This document shows positions 35,373-42,823 of a stretch of 64,000 bases of DNA, piece after piece. The notes below the pieces were generated by a model. The model was not told the DNA's origin. It did no database searches and saw nothing but the letters and a program-made list of their open reading frames with translations. Every line of letters starts with the position of its first letter. Position 1 is the first letter of the stretch. The translations under genes and the position numbers were made by a program. The stretch spans positions 1 to 64,000 of the forward strand of contig CAIUOU010000122.1 in assembly GCA_903900845.1 (NCBI GenBank). Reading direction: 5' to 3'. The DNA comes from an uncultured Opitutia bacterium (GTDB lineage Bacteria > Verrucomicrobiota > Verrucomicrobiia > Opitutales > Opitutaceae).

Positions 35373-36329
35373 TCACCGGCCGTTCCCGTGCAACCGAACG
35401 CGGTAGGCGGTCGGGGTCTCGCCCGCGATGCGCCGGAAGACGCGGTTGAACTGGCTGAGCGATTGGAAGCCCGCCTCGTAGGCCGCCTCGCTGATCCGCT
35501 TGTGCGGATTCAGGAGCAGGTTGCGCACCTTCTCGACGCGCACGCGCGCGAGGTAGTCGGTGAAAGTCATGCCGGTGGCCCGGCGAAAGCTCTTGCAGAA
35601 GTAGAACGCGCTCATGTTCACGGCGCGCGCCATCTCGCCGAGGGAAAGCTCCTCGGTGTGGCGCTCCGCGATCAGGCGCTTGGCCCGCGTGATCGCGGGC
35701 GGTTCCGCGGCGACGCTCTGCACCATGAGCTGGTTGCTCAGCGAGGCGAGGTGCTGCGCGAAGATCGCGAGCAGGCGGAGAATCGAGTCGTAGTGCCGCT
35801 TCGGCACGACTCGGGTCTGGAAGTATGCCTCCTCCAGACGCTTCAGGTCCGCCTCGGCCCCATACCGCAGCAACTCCCGCGCGGCGCGATTGAACCCCGC
35901 GCGGGTCGGCGCCTGCGGCAGCACCTGGCCGGTTTGAAGGAACGCCACGACATTCTCGCCGACGCGCACAGGCACCGCCGAGTCGCACAATCCGGCGAAG
36001 CAGCGCAGGGTCTTCGGTGCGAGGCGGGCTTCCTCCTCCACCCGCCGCTGCAGCTGCAGGCAGGCCGCGCAGGAATGGTTGGATCGCGCCAACAGCGCGC
36101 AGAACGGCGCCTCACGCGGATCGCCGTGGTGCGGGAGGTCCATCCCTTCGACCGGCCGCAGCGCGATCGGTAGCCCCGTCGTCTCGCGGAAAGCCGCCGC
36201 GTAGTCCCGGTAGATCTCCGCGCGCCGCAGCTGGGCGACCAGCGCGCGACTTTGGGCCACGGAGAAGGTGTCGTTGCCGCCCGTGGGCGAAACGGGCTTC
36301 GGATCCTGGGCCGGCGATACGGGGTCCAT
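35373..36329 (-). CDS. PocR-domain AraC-family transcriptional regulator
   Basis: A 318-residue regulator. The N-terminal half is a PocR-type sensory domain (about 35-190) with a conserved cysteine set: CALLARSNHSCAACLQLQRR, then TLRCFAGLCDSAVP. Such domains bind small hydrocarbon or polyol derivatives. The C-terminal half is an AraC DNA-binding domain with two helix-turn-helix units: LSLGEMARAVNMSAFYFCKS, and ISEAAYEAGFQSLSQFNRVF followed by RIAGETPTAYR. The ATG at 36329 lies 1 base after the stop of the CoA-transferase gene, so the two are co-transcribed and the regulator may respond to that pathway's substrate. An upstream start at 36395 would overlap the neighbour. Confidence 0.9.
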   Translation of the reverse strand: MDPVSPAQDPKPVSPTGGNDTFSVAQSRALVAQLRRAEIYRDYAAAFRETTGLPIALRPVEGMDLPHHGDPREAPFCALLARSNHSCAACLQLQRRVEEEARLAPKTLRCFAGLCDSAVPVRVGENVVAFLQTGQVLPQAPTRAGFNRAARELLRYGAEADLKRLEEAYFQTRVVPKRHYDSILRLLAIFAQHLASLSNQLMVQSVAAEPPAITRAKRLIAERHTEELSLGEMARAVNMSAFYFCKSFRRATGMTFTDYLARVRVEKVRNLLLNPHKRISEAAYEAGFQSLSQFNRVFRRIAGETPTAYRVRLHGNGR

Positions 36330-36330
36330 C

Positions 36331-37638
36331 TCAGGCGGCGGTGGAAAGCGCGGGAAAGCGCCGCACGGCCGCGGCTTCGCCTTGCAGTCCCGCACGGAAA
36401 TCCGGATGCGCGATCGAGATCAGCGCCTCAGTCCTTTCCCGGAGCGTGAGGCCGTGAAGGTTGACGGCACCGAACTCCGTCACGACCCAGTGGACGTGGC
36501 CGCGCGTGGTCACCACGCCGGCGCCGGGGTCAAGCTGGGCGACAATCCGCGAGACGCGTCCGCCCGCGGCGGTCGAGGGCAGCGCGATCACGGGTTTTCC
36601 GCCCGGTGAGAGCGCCGCACCCCGGATGAAGTCGAGCTGGCCGCCGATTCCGGAGAAGATCCGGTGCCCGAGCGAGTCCGCGCAGACCTGCCCGGTGAGG
36701 TCGACCTGGAGGGCGGAGTTGATGGCGACGACGCGGGGATTCCGGCGGATCACCGCTGTGTCGTTGGTCCAGTCGCACGGGTGGAATGACACCAGCGGGT
36801 TGTCGTGCACGAAGTCGAACAGACGGCGCGTGCCGGTGACGAAACTCGTCACCAGCCGGCCCTGGCCCACCGTTTTCGCGCGGTTGGTCACGACGCCGGC
36901 CTCGACCAGATCGACAACGCGATCCGAGAACATCTCCGTGTGGATGCCCAGGTCGCGTTTGTGGTGTAGCCGGGCCAGTACGGCGTCGGGAATCCCGCCG
37001 ATACCCATCTGGAGGGTGGAGCCGTCCTCCACCAGTCCGGCGACAAGCTCCCCGATCCGGGCCTCGATCGCGGTCTCAGGCTCGGGGTGGTGCTCCGCCA
37101 GCGGCCGGTCCGTTGCGATGAAGGCATGGATGCGCTCGAAGGGGAGCACGTTGTTGCCGTGCGTGCGCGGCATCTGCTCGTTGATTTCGGCAATCACGAT
37201 CCGGGCTGTTTCCGCCGCGGCCTTGGCGGCGTCGCACGAGGTGCCGAGCGAGCACATCCCATGACGATCGGGCGGCGAAACCTGCAGCACCGCGACGTCG
37301 AGCGGCACGCGGCCCGACATGAAGAGGGCGGGGATGTCGGAGAGGAAGATCGGCACGAAGTCGGCCCGGCCCTCATTCACGGCCCGCCGCAGGGGGGCGC
37401 CGGTGAACAGCGAGATGGACCGGAATTCGCGCTCCCGTCCCGGTTCCGCGAAAGGAGCCGGCCCCGCGGTGTGGAGATGGTAGAGCCGGACGCCCTCCAG
37501 GTCGCGACGCGCGCATAGCGCCTCGACTATCGGCAACGGGGTGGCGCACGCACCGTGCAGAAAAAGCTTTGATCCGCTCTCCACCGCCGACACCACATCG
37601 GCGGCGGAGACGGCGCGGGATTTCCAGTTCTCGCTCAT
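36331..37638 (-). CDS. Acetyl-CoA hydrolase/transferase family protein
   Basis: A 435-residue class I CoA-transferase, probably a propionate/acetate/4-hydroxybutyrate CoA-transferase or acetyl-CoA hydrolase. Characteristic parts are LFLHGACATPLPIVEAL, VSPPDRHGMCSLGTSCDA, LQMGIGGIPDAVLA, LGIHTEMFSDRVVDLVEAG (Glu of the active-site region), GQVCADSLGHRIFSGIGGQLDF and TEFGAVNLHGLTLRERTEAL. The ATG at 37638 (MSENWKSRAV) is chosen; 37710 is an upstream alternative with poor similarity. It is cotranscribed with the PocR/AraC regulator. It would let the cell activate or release short-chain acids. Specificity cannot be read from sequence alone. Confidence 0.9.
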   Translation of the reverse strand: MSENWKSRAVSAADVVSAVESGSKLFLHGACATPLPIVEALCARRDLEGVRLYHLHTAGPAPFAEPGREREFRSISLFTGAPLRRAVNEGRADFVPIFLSDIPALFMSGRVPLDVAVLQVSPPDRHGMCSLGTSCDAAKAAAETARIVIAEINEQMPRTHGNNVLPFERIHAFIATDRPLAEHHPEPETAIEARIGELVAGLVEDGSTLQMGIGGIPDAVLARLHHKRDLGIHTEMFSDRVVDLVEAGVVTNRAKTVGQGRLVTSFVTGTRRLFDFVHDNPLVSFHPCDWTNDTAVIRRNPRVVAINSALQVDLTGQVCADSLGHRIFSGIGGQLDFIRGAALSPGGKPVIALPSTAAGGRVSRIVAQLDPGAGVVTTRGHVHWVVTEFGAVNLHGLTLRERTEALISIAHPDFRAGLQGEAAAVRRFPALSTAA

Positions 37639-37913
37639 GGGGACGGAGTTGACGGGAGGATCCTTGATCCGACCTCGCGGCCGCGGAAGCGCCGATGGTA
37701 TGCGCGACATGTGAAGAGCTGTGCATTTCTTGCCCCGGCCGCCTAAAAGGGGTCAGGGCGTTGAATGTTTTTTACCCGCTCCATAAACGCCCAACGCCCT
37801 GACCCCTTCGGGGGAGGCTGCAGGCGCGGCGCCGTGGCTGGTTCGGCAAGTGGCGCGCAGTGCGAGCCAAACGGCGCGGTGCCCGGCACGCCCGGGCGGC
37901 GTAGAGTCGGCGT
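37639..37913. other. Divergent spacer with long inverted repeat
   Basis: This 275-bp gap between the CoA-transferase (-) and the TonB-like gene (+) holds the 17-bp inverted repeat at 37747-37808 and a T-rich stretch in its loop. Promoters for both genes should lie here, but I cannot place them with confidence. Confidence 0.5.
37747..37815. repeat. 17-bp perfect inverted repeat; right arm is a 31-bp direct-repeat copy
   Basis: Arms AAGGGGTCAGGGCGTTG (37747-37763) and CAACGCCCTGACCCCTT (37792-37808) are perfectly complementary, with a 28-nt loop. The 31 bases 37785-37815 recur at 38772-38802 with one mismatch, on the far side of the TonB-like gene. The ends resemble the GGGGTCAGG-type termini often found with REP-associated transposase elements, but no transposase is present. 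Confidence 0.75.
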
Positions 37914-38714
37914 ATGGCACGAGGTTACCCTATACCTGCCGGGACGCTTTACTCGGCGGGACCTTCCGCTTCCGGTTCGTCTCCGGTCCCGCCTGCCACG
38001 TGTGACAGTGTGCGTTACCAGACCGGAGATAGGATCCGTGGTCGGCTGGCGCTCGCGCTGTCGCTGTCGCTTTCGCTCCATCTCGCCCTCCTTCTGGGTG
38101 TGCGGCGCCCGGCGCCAAATACGGCCCCGGCTGCTCCGGCGGAAAAGATCGCAGTGATGCTGGCGCCCCCGCAGGTGAAGGAGCTGGAGGAGGAGCCGGA
38201 GCCGGCTTCGAACCACGGCGACGAGGCGCCGCCCGATCTCGCGTTGCCGGTGCCGATGCAGTCAGACGTGCCGGGCATACCGCGGCCGGACGATTTCGTG
38301 CAGGCGCTTGATTTCTCTTCGCTGCTCGAGAAGCCGGACTTGGGTGACGCGCGCATTTCCGTTGTTCCGGAGAATATCCGACGCGGGTTGGAGCTACGTT
38401 CGCGCATCGGCGCCATCTTCAGCATCGCGGAGCTCGATCGGCACCCCGAAGCGGTCGTTCAGGTGGCGCCGGTATTCCCCTTCGCCCTCAAGCGCGATCG
38501 GGTCGAGGGGCGCGTGGTGGTTGAGTTCGTGGTCGACACCGACGGTCGCGTAGTCGGCGCGGCGGCGGTCGAGAGTTCGCATCCGGGGTTCGAGGAGGCG
38601 GCCGTCACGGGTGTGGGACGCTGGAAGTTTCGTCCCGGGCAGAAGAACGGTCGTCCGGTCAACACGCGGATGCGCGTGCCGATCCTCTTCCGGCTGGCGA
38701 ACACGGAGCTGTGA
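37914..38714 (+). CDS. TonB family energy transducer-like protein
   Basis: A 266-residue TonB-like protein. A single hydrophobic segment (LALALSLSLSLHLALLLGV, about residues 45-63) would anchor it in the inner membrane. A Pro/Glu-rich periplasmic stretch follows, then a TonB C-terminal domain: PVFPFALKRDRVEGRVVVEF, VDTDGRVVGAAAVESSHPGF, AAVTGVGRWKFRPGQKNGRP, VNTRMRVPILF. The cytoplasmic N-terminus is longer than usual and its start is uncertain; a GTG further in is possible. No exbB/exbD genes are adjacent. The gene is bracketed by the two copies of a 31-bp repeat. It may energise TonB receptors such as the one at 30131. Confidence 0.85.
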   Translation: MARGYPIPAGTLYSAGPSASGSSPVPPATCDSVRYQTGDRIRGRLALALSLSLSLHLALLLGVRRPAPNTAPAAPAEKIAVMLAPPQVKELEEEPEPASNHGDEAPPDLALPVPMQSDVPGIPRPDDFVQALDFSSLLEKPDLGDARISVVPENIRRGLELRSRIGAIFSIAELDRHPEAVVQVAPVFPFALKRDRVEGRVVVEFVVDTDGRVVGAAAVESSHPGFEEAAVTGVGRWKFRPGQKNGRPVNTRMRVPILFRLANTEL

Positions 38715-38771
38715 TCCTCCACCCCAGGTGCGCGGTTTCCAGCGTTTCGTTCCAAGACCGGGCGGCTCGTA

Positions 38772-38802
38772 AAACGCCCAACGCCCTGACCCCTTTGGGG
38801 GA
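38772..38802 (+). repeat. 31-bp direct repeat, second copy
   Basis: AAACGCCCAACGCCCTGACC... matches 37785-37815 at 30 of 31 positions; the single difference is T for C just before the run of five G. The copy lies between the TonB-like stop and the rsmD stop. The CCCCTTYGGGG part can also form a short hairpin. Confidence 0.8.
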
Positions 38803-38804
38803 TT

Positions 38805-39377
38805 TCAGGATTTCGGACGGAAGAACGCCGCCGTGGGTTGGCGGGCGCCCTTACCGAGGCGTTTCACGAGGCTCCAGCCCGCGGGCGCGAGATCGAGTTC
38901 GCCCGGCAGCTCAAAGACGACAATCGCCGAGGGCCGGCCGGCGAATAGAGAGGTCAGTCGCTCGAAGAGCATCGGCGCGACCTCCGGGATGATCTCGTAG
39001 GGCGGATCAATGAACACCAGATCGGGCACAGGCCCGGGCGGGGCGGCGGCGATCTGGAGGGCATCGGCCTGCGTGACGCTGAGATCCGCGGCGCCAATCG
39101 CGCCGACGCTGCGGGCGACCGCTTCGATGTTCTGTCGGATGCAGGCGGCGGCGCGGGCGTCGCGCTCCACGAACAAACCTCCGGTGGCGCCACGACTGAA
39201 GGCTTCCAACCCATAGGCGCCGCTGCCCGCGAAAAGATCGAGGAAACGCGCTCCAGAAATCGCGGCAGCGAGGCTGGAGAAAACCGCTTGGCGCAGGCCG
39301 TCGGTCGCCGGGCGCACACGGTCGCCCTTGGGCACCTTCAGCTCGATCCCACGGGCCTTCCCTCCGCTGATTCTCAT
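38805..39377 (-). CDS. rsmD: 16S rRNA (guanine-N2) methyltransferase RsmD family
   Basis: SAM-dependent methyltransferase of 190 residues expected to methylate G966 (E. coli numbering) of 16S rRNA. It shows the family start MRISGGKARGIELKVP, VRPATDGLRQAVFSSL, motif I FLDLFAGSGAYGLEAFSRGA, and motif IV LVFIDPPYE. Length and domain order are normal. It faces the TonB-like gene across the repeat copy. Coding runs to within a few bases of that repeat. Confidence 0.92.
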   Translation of the reverse strand: MRISGGKARGIELKVPKGDRVRPATDGLRQAVFSSLAAAISGARFLDLFAGSGAYGLEAFSRGATGGLFVERDARAAACIRQNIEAVARSVGAIGAADLSVTQADALQIAAAPPGPVPDLVFIDPPYEIIPEVAPMLFERLTSLFAGRPSAIVVFELPGELDLAPAGWSLVKRLGKGARQPTAAFFRPKS

Positions 39378-39657
39378 CGGGCGGGGAAGGCGCGTAGGCG
39401 CGAACGGAAGTTGGCGGGATGCGACGTCATTCGGTTGCCCCTACCTCGCGCGTGGGCGGCTATTTCTTCAATCCCGTTTCCCGAATCGCTCGAATCGGGA
39501 ATCGGCGCTCTCGGTGAAACATAGCGTTTGCGCGGCGGTCAGGAATGGCCAACGTTCTTCCATTCGGCGCCTCACAGTGCACCGCATCACGCGTGTATGG
39601 GTGTGCGGGCGTCGGCGTATATTTTAAACCTTTCTGAAAAAGGGCTTTACGATTTTT
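39378..39657. other. Leader region of the MCE operon
   Basis: This 280-bp divergent spacer includes a hairpin with TTCCCGA/TCGGGAA arms (39478-39501). An unusually AT-rich TATATTTTAAA at 39618-39628 could be a -10 region for the MCE operon. No convincing -35 is visible at the right distance. It also contains the AAAAAGG stretch upstream of the first gene. Confidence 0.45.
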
Positions 39658-41166
39658 ATGCTCGCCGCCGGCATTCCCTTTGCCGGCACGGAGGTGCGTG
39701 CACAGATCGCGATCCCTGCCACGGGCACCACGACGCGGGAGGTCAACGCATGGCCCTTGTCCGTGTCTCGTCCGGGAAACGCGGCTGCGGCGCAGGCCGA
39801 TGCGCGCCGGGGTGGCCTTGGTCCGTTTGTTTTCTCTGGTCCGGCCGGTGGCGAGGCGGGCGGAACGGCCAGGGGTATCCGTCCTTTTTGGGTCGAGTTC
39901 CGCGATCCGGCGGGCGGCTTCCGGTCTGCGCACATCCTCTATCCGTTGTTCAATTATGCGGAGGATGGCGGCAACTACCGCTGGAGCCTCCTGGAGCTCG
40001 TCCGTCGCGAGGGCCGGCTTGCGGGTGCGGGGGCGCCCGAAGTTTTCGATGCCCGGCATCGCTTCGAGGTCACGCCTTTCTGGTTCGAGCGGGAGTTTGA
40101 AGATCCGGCTTTGAACTATCGCGCGCTCTTCCCGGTTTTTGGAACGGTTCGGCAAAAGTTCGGCTTGGAGCGCGCCTCCTGGGTCTTTTTCCCGTTCTTT
40201 GCCGAGGTGGAGCAGCGGGGTGCCGTCACGACTTACGCGCCGTGGCCGTTGGTGCGCACCACCAGTGGTGCCGCTCGCGGCTGGGGTGTCTGGCCGCTCT
40301 ACAGCACCGTGGAACGCCCGGGTGAAATGTCCGCCACGCATGTGCTCTGGCCACTCGGCCACGACGTGGTCCGGCAACCCGGTCCCGATGATCCGCCCGG
40401 CACCGCGCCGCGGCACGACACCGCTTTCCTGCCGTTCTACAGCCGGAGCATCGGGCCGGGGTATGTGAACGAGACCTTTTTCTGGCCGTTTTTCGGCTAC
40501 ACGGAGCGCACCGCGCCCGTCCGCTATTCCGAGCAGCGTTACCTCTGGCCGCTGCTCGTGCAGGGCCGGGGCGACGAGGCGCAGGTCAATCGCTGGGCGC
40601 CGGTCTACAGCCACTCGGTCATCAAGGGTCAGGCGAAGTGGTGGTACCTCTGGCCGCTCGTTCGACACATGGAATGGGAGGAAGAGGGCGTGGACCGTGC
40701 GCGCAGCCAGCTGCTTTATTTTCTCTACTGGCACGAGTCGCAGCGCGCGGCGGGCCGCGCCGATGGTCCGGCCGCCACGCTCACCCATGTCTGGCCGCTC
40801 TTGAGCCACTGGGAGGATGGCCGCGGCCGGCGCCAATGGCAGTTGCTGAGTCCGCTCGAGGTCTTCCTGCCGGGCAACGTGAAGGTGCGGCAGGCGTGGT
40901 CGCCGTTGTTCGCCCTCGCGCGTCACGAGGATAACGCCGCCGGGGGCGCGCGGACCTCATTGCTCTGGGATGCGGTCACGTGGGAGCACCTCCCCGCCGA
41001 GAACCGGACTGAATTCCACCTCGGGCCGCTGTTCTCCAGCGTGCGTGCGGGGGATTTCCGCCGGCTGGCGTTCGGCAACGGTCTGCTGGGCCTCGAGCGG
41101 TACGCCCGGGGCGGCTGGAAATTTTTCGCGCTCCGCTTTTCATCCCCGCCTTCCGATGGCCGCTGA
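39658..41166 (+). CDS. WPL-repeat protein, first gene of the MCE operon
   Basis: A 502-residue protein that I do not recognise as a named family. It contains many spaced repeats of about 20-35 residues centred on aromatic-WP(L/F) motifs: ILYPLFNY, ALFPVFG, VFFPFFAEV, APWPLVR, GVWPLYSTVE, HVLWPLGHD, TFFWPFFGY, RYLWPLLV, WWYLWPLVRH, HVWPLLSH, AWSPLFALA, HLGPLFSSV. Alternating aromatic strands suggest a beta-propeller or barrel. The annotated ATG follows an in-frame hydrophobic-compatible stretch (KKGFTIFMLAAGIPFAG, ending VRAQ), so a start a few codons upstream would complete a signal peptide. Its end overlaps the MlaE permease gene by 11 bases, which strongly ties it to lipid transport. Confidence 0.75.
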   Translation: MLAAGIPFAGTEVRAQIAIPATGTTTREVNAWPLSVSRPGNAAAAQADARRGGLGPFVFSGPAGGEAGGTARGIRPFWVEFRDPAGGFRSAHILYPLFNYAEDGGNYRWSLLELVRREGRLAGAGAPEVFDARHRFEVTPFWFEREFEDPALNYRALFPVFGTVRQKFGLERASWVFFPFFAEVEQRGAVTTYAPWPLVRTTSGAARGWGVWPLYSTVERPGEMSATHVLWPLGHDVVRQPGPDDPPGTAPRHDTAFLPFYSRSIGPGYVNETFFWPFFGYTERTAPVRYSEQRYLWPLLVQGRGDEAQVNRWAPVYSHSVIKGQAKWWYLWPLVRHMEWEEEGVDRARSQLLYFLYWHESQRAAGRADGPAATLTHVWPLLSHWEDGRGRRQWQLLSPLEVFLPGNVKVRQAWSPLFALARHEDNAAGGARTSLLWDAVTWEHLPAENRTEFHLGPLFSSVRAGDFRRLAFGNGLLGLERYARGGWKFFALRFSSPPSDGR

Positions 41167-41977
41167 AACCTCCAACCCTCCCGAGGAGAACGAATCGATC
41201 CTCACCTCCGCTCCCAGGCAGGCGGTGCGGCCGTTCTTGCGCGTGCTCGAGGGGATCGGCAGCTGCCTTAGGCTCCTTCTCGAGGCTGCACGCCACATCC
41301 CCACGCTGCCGCGGCAATTCGGCCGGTTCATCGAGCAATGCTATCTGATCGGCTACACCACGCTCCCGATCGTCGCTATCCTCAGCTTCTTCATCGGCAG
41401 CGTGCTCGCGCTGCAGTCGGGCTACGCGGCCGCCAACATCGGCCCGAAGCAGTTCATCGGCCTACTCGTCGGGCTCTCCATGGCGCGCGAGCTCGGGCCG
41501 GTCATGGCGGCCGTGCTTCTCGCCGGCCGCGTGGGCTCGGCCATCGCCGCGGAGCTCGCCTCCATGAAGGTCTACCAGGAAATCGACGCGCTCGAGACGA
41601 TGAATATCCCGCCCGCGCGCATGCTCGTGCTGCCGCGTCTGGCGGCCGTGCTCGCGATGATGCCCGTGCTCACGATCATGTCCGACCTCGTGGGCTGGTT
41701 CGGCGGCGCGATCGTCGCGAAATACACCCACTTCATCTCCATCGAGCCCGCGTCGTACTTCGCGACCATGCGGCAGTACATGGATTTCGGTGACGTCCTC
41801 AACGGCCTCGTGAAGGCGGAGATCTTCGGCTTCGCCGTAGTGCTGGTCTGCTGCAACATCGGTCTGAACACGCGCGGCGGTCCGCGGGAGATCGGCGCCT
41901 CCGTGACGCGCGCGGTCGTCACCTCCCTCATCCTCATCCTCGTGCTGGATTACTTCGTCACGAAGGCGCTGATGTGA
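41156..41977 (+). CDS. mlaE: MlaE-type ABC permease of the MCE lipid transporter
   Basis: Integral inner-membrane permease of 273 residues for lipid transport between inner and outer membranes. Conserved features are FIEQCYLIGYTTLPIVAILS, FIGSVLALQSGYAAANIG, GLSMARELGPVMAAVLLAGR, AAELASMKVYQEIDALETMN (the coupling region) and the terminal LDYFVTKAL. The ATG at 41156 lies inside the WPL-repeat gene, and the stop overlaps the GTG of the ATPase gene (GTGA), so three genes are translationally coupled. The order permease, ATPase, MCE protein matches mlaE-mlaF-mlaD, in a different order from E. coli mlaFED. No mlaB, mlaC or mlaA is seen here. Confidence 0.92.
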   Translation: MAAETSNPPEENESILTSAPRQAVRPFLRVLEGIGSCLRLLLEAARHIPTLPRQFGRFIEQCYLIGYTTLPIVAILSFFIGSVLALQSGYAAANIGPKQFIGLLVGLSMARELGPVMAAVLLAGRVGSAIAAELASMKVYQEIDALETMNIPPARMLVLPRLAAVLAMMPVLTIMSDLVGWFGGAIVAKYTHFISIEPASYFATMRQYMDFGDVLNGLVKAEIFGFAVVLVCCNIGLNTRGGPREIGASVTRAVVTSLILILVLDYFVTKALM

Positions 41978-42786
41978 GCCCCGCCATGAACCCCTCCGCC
42001 TCCGTCACCTCCCCCCGCCAGGGTTCCGCCGCCGTGGGGGTTTCCGTCGAGGGTCTCTCGAAGGACTTCAGCGGTTTTCCGGTCCTGCGCGGCATCTCGC
42101 TGACGGTTAACCCGGGCGAGATCTTTGTCCTCATGGGGCCCAGCGGGTCCGGCAAAAGCGTGCTGCTCAAGCACGTCGTCGGGCTGGAGCGGCCGAGCGC
42201 CGGCCGCGTCCTCGTCGACGGTCACGACGCCGCCGACCCCGCCACCCGCGGGCGCGTGCGCATGGCGCTCGTTTTCCAGGCCGGGGCTTTGTTCAACTCG
42301 ATGACGGTGTACGACAACCTCGCGCTGTACCCGCGCGAGCACCGGCTCGGCACCGAGGCCGCGATCCGCGACAAGGTCATGCGGTCGCTGCAAATGCTCT
42401 CCTTGGAGAACGCCGCGGGGAAGGTCCCCGCCGAGCTTTCCGGCGGCATGCGCAAGCGCGTCGCCATCGCCCGCGCGCTCGTGATGGAGCCGCAGCTCAT
42501 GCTCTACGACGAGCCCACCAGCGAGCTCGACCCGGTGATGTCGGCCACCATCTCCGAGGTCATCGCCACCCTGCGCGAGCAGTACCATGTGACTTCGATC
42601 GTGGTTTCGCACGATCGCGACCTCGCCCTCGGGATCGCCGACCGCGTCGGCATCCTCATGGGCGGCCGGCTGGTATCGCTCGGCCCGCCCGCCGACCTGC
42701 GCGCACCGTCCGACCCCCGCGTCGCCGATTTTCTCAATCCCAGCATCGACCTGCGGAACCCCCGCTTCCGCCGGCTCGCGGGTTGA
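41974..42786 (+). CDS. mlaF: MlaF-type ABC ATPase of the MCE lipid transporter
   Basis: ATPase of 270 residues that powers the MlaE permease. Motifs: Walker A GPSGSGKSVL, Q-loop VFQAGALFNSMTV (characteristic of MlaF), signature LSGGMRKRVAIARAL, Walker B LMLYDEPTSELDPV and H-loop VVSHDRD. The GTG at 41974 has GAAGG seven bases upstream and overlaps the permease stop; ATG 41986 lacks such a site. No C-terminal MlaB-binding extension is obvious. It is followed by mlaD after 37 bases. Confidence 0.93.
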   Translation: MSPAMNPSASVTSPRQGSAAVGVSVEGLSKDFSGFPVLRGISLTVNPGEIFVLMGPSGSGKSVLLKHVVGLERPSAGRVLVDGHDAADPATRGRVRMALVFQAGALFNSMTVYDNLALYPREHRLGTEAAIRDKVMRSLQMLSLENAAGKVPAELSGGMRKRVAIARALVMEPQLMLYDEPTSELDPVMSATISEVIATLREQYHVTSIVVSHDRDLALGIADRVGILMGGRLVSLGPPADLRAPSDPRVADFLNPSIDLRNPRFRRLAG

Positions 42787-42810
42787 TCCGCGCCGGAAAC
42801 TTTTAAAACC

Positions 42811-42816
42811 AAGGAG
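42811..42816 (+). promoter_or_regulatory. Ribosome binding site of mlaD
   Basis: AAGGAG lies 7 bases before the mlaD ATG at 42824. It fixes that start and is one of the few canonical sites in the window. Confidence 0.85.
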
Positions 42817-42823
42817 AACTCCC

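Noticed and set aside
37747-37808. Inverted repeat as an intrinsic terminator
   Set aside because: No neighbouring gene ends there on either strand, and the 28-nt loop is too long; it is better explained as a repeat element.
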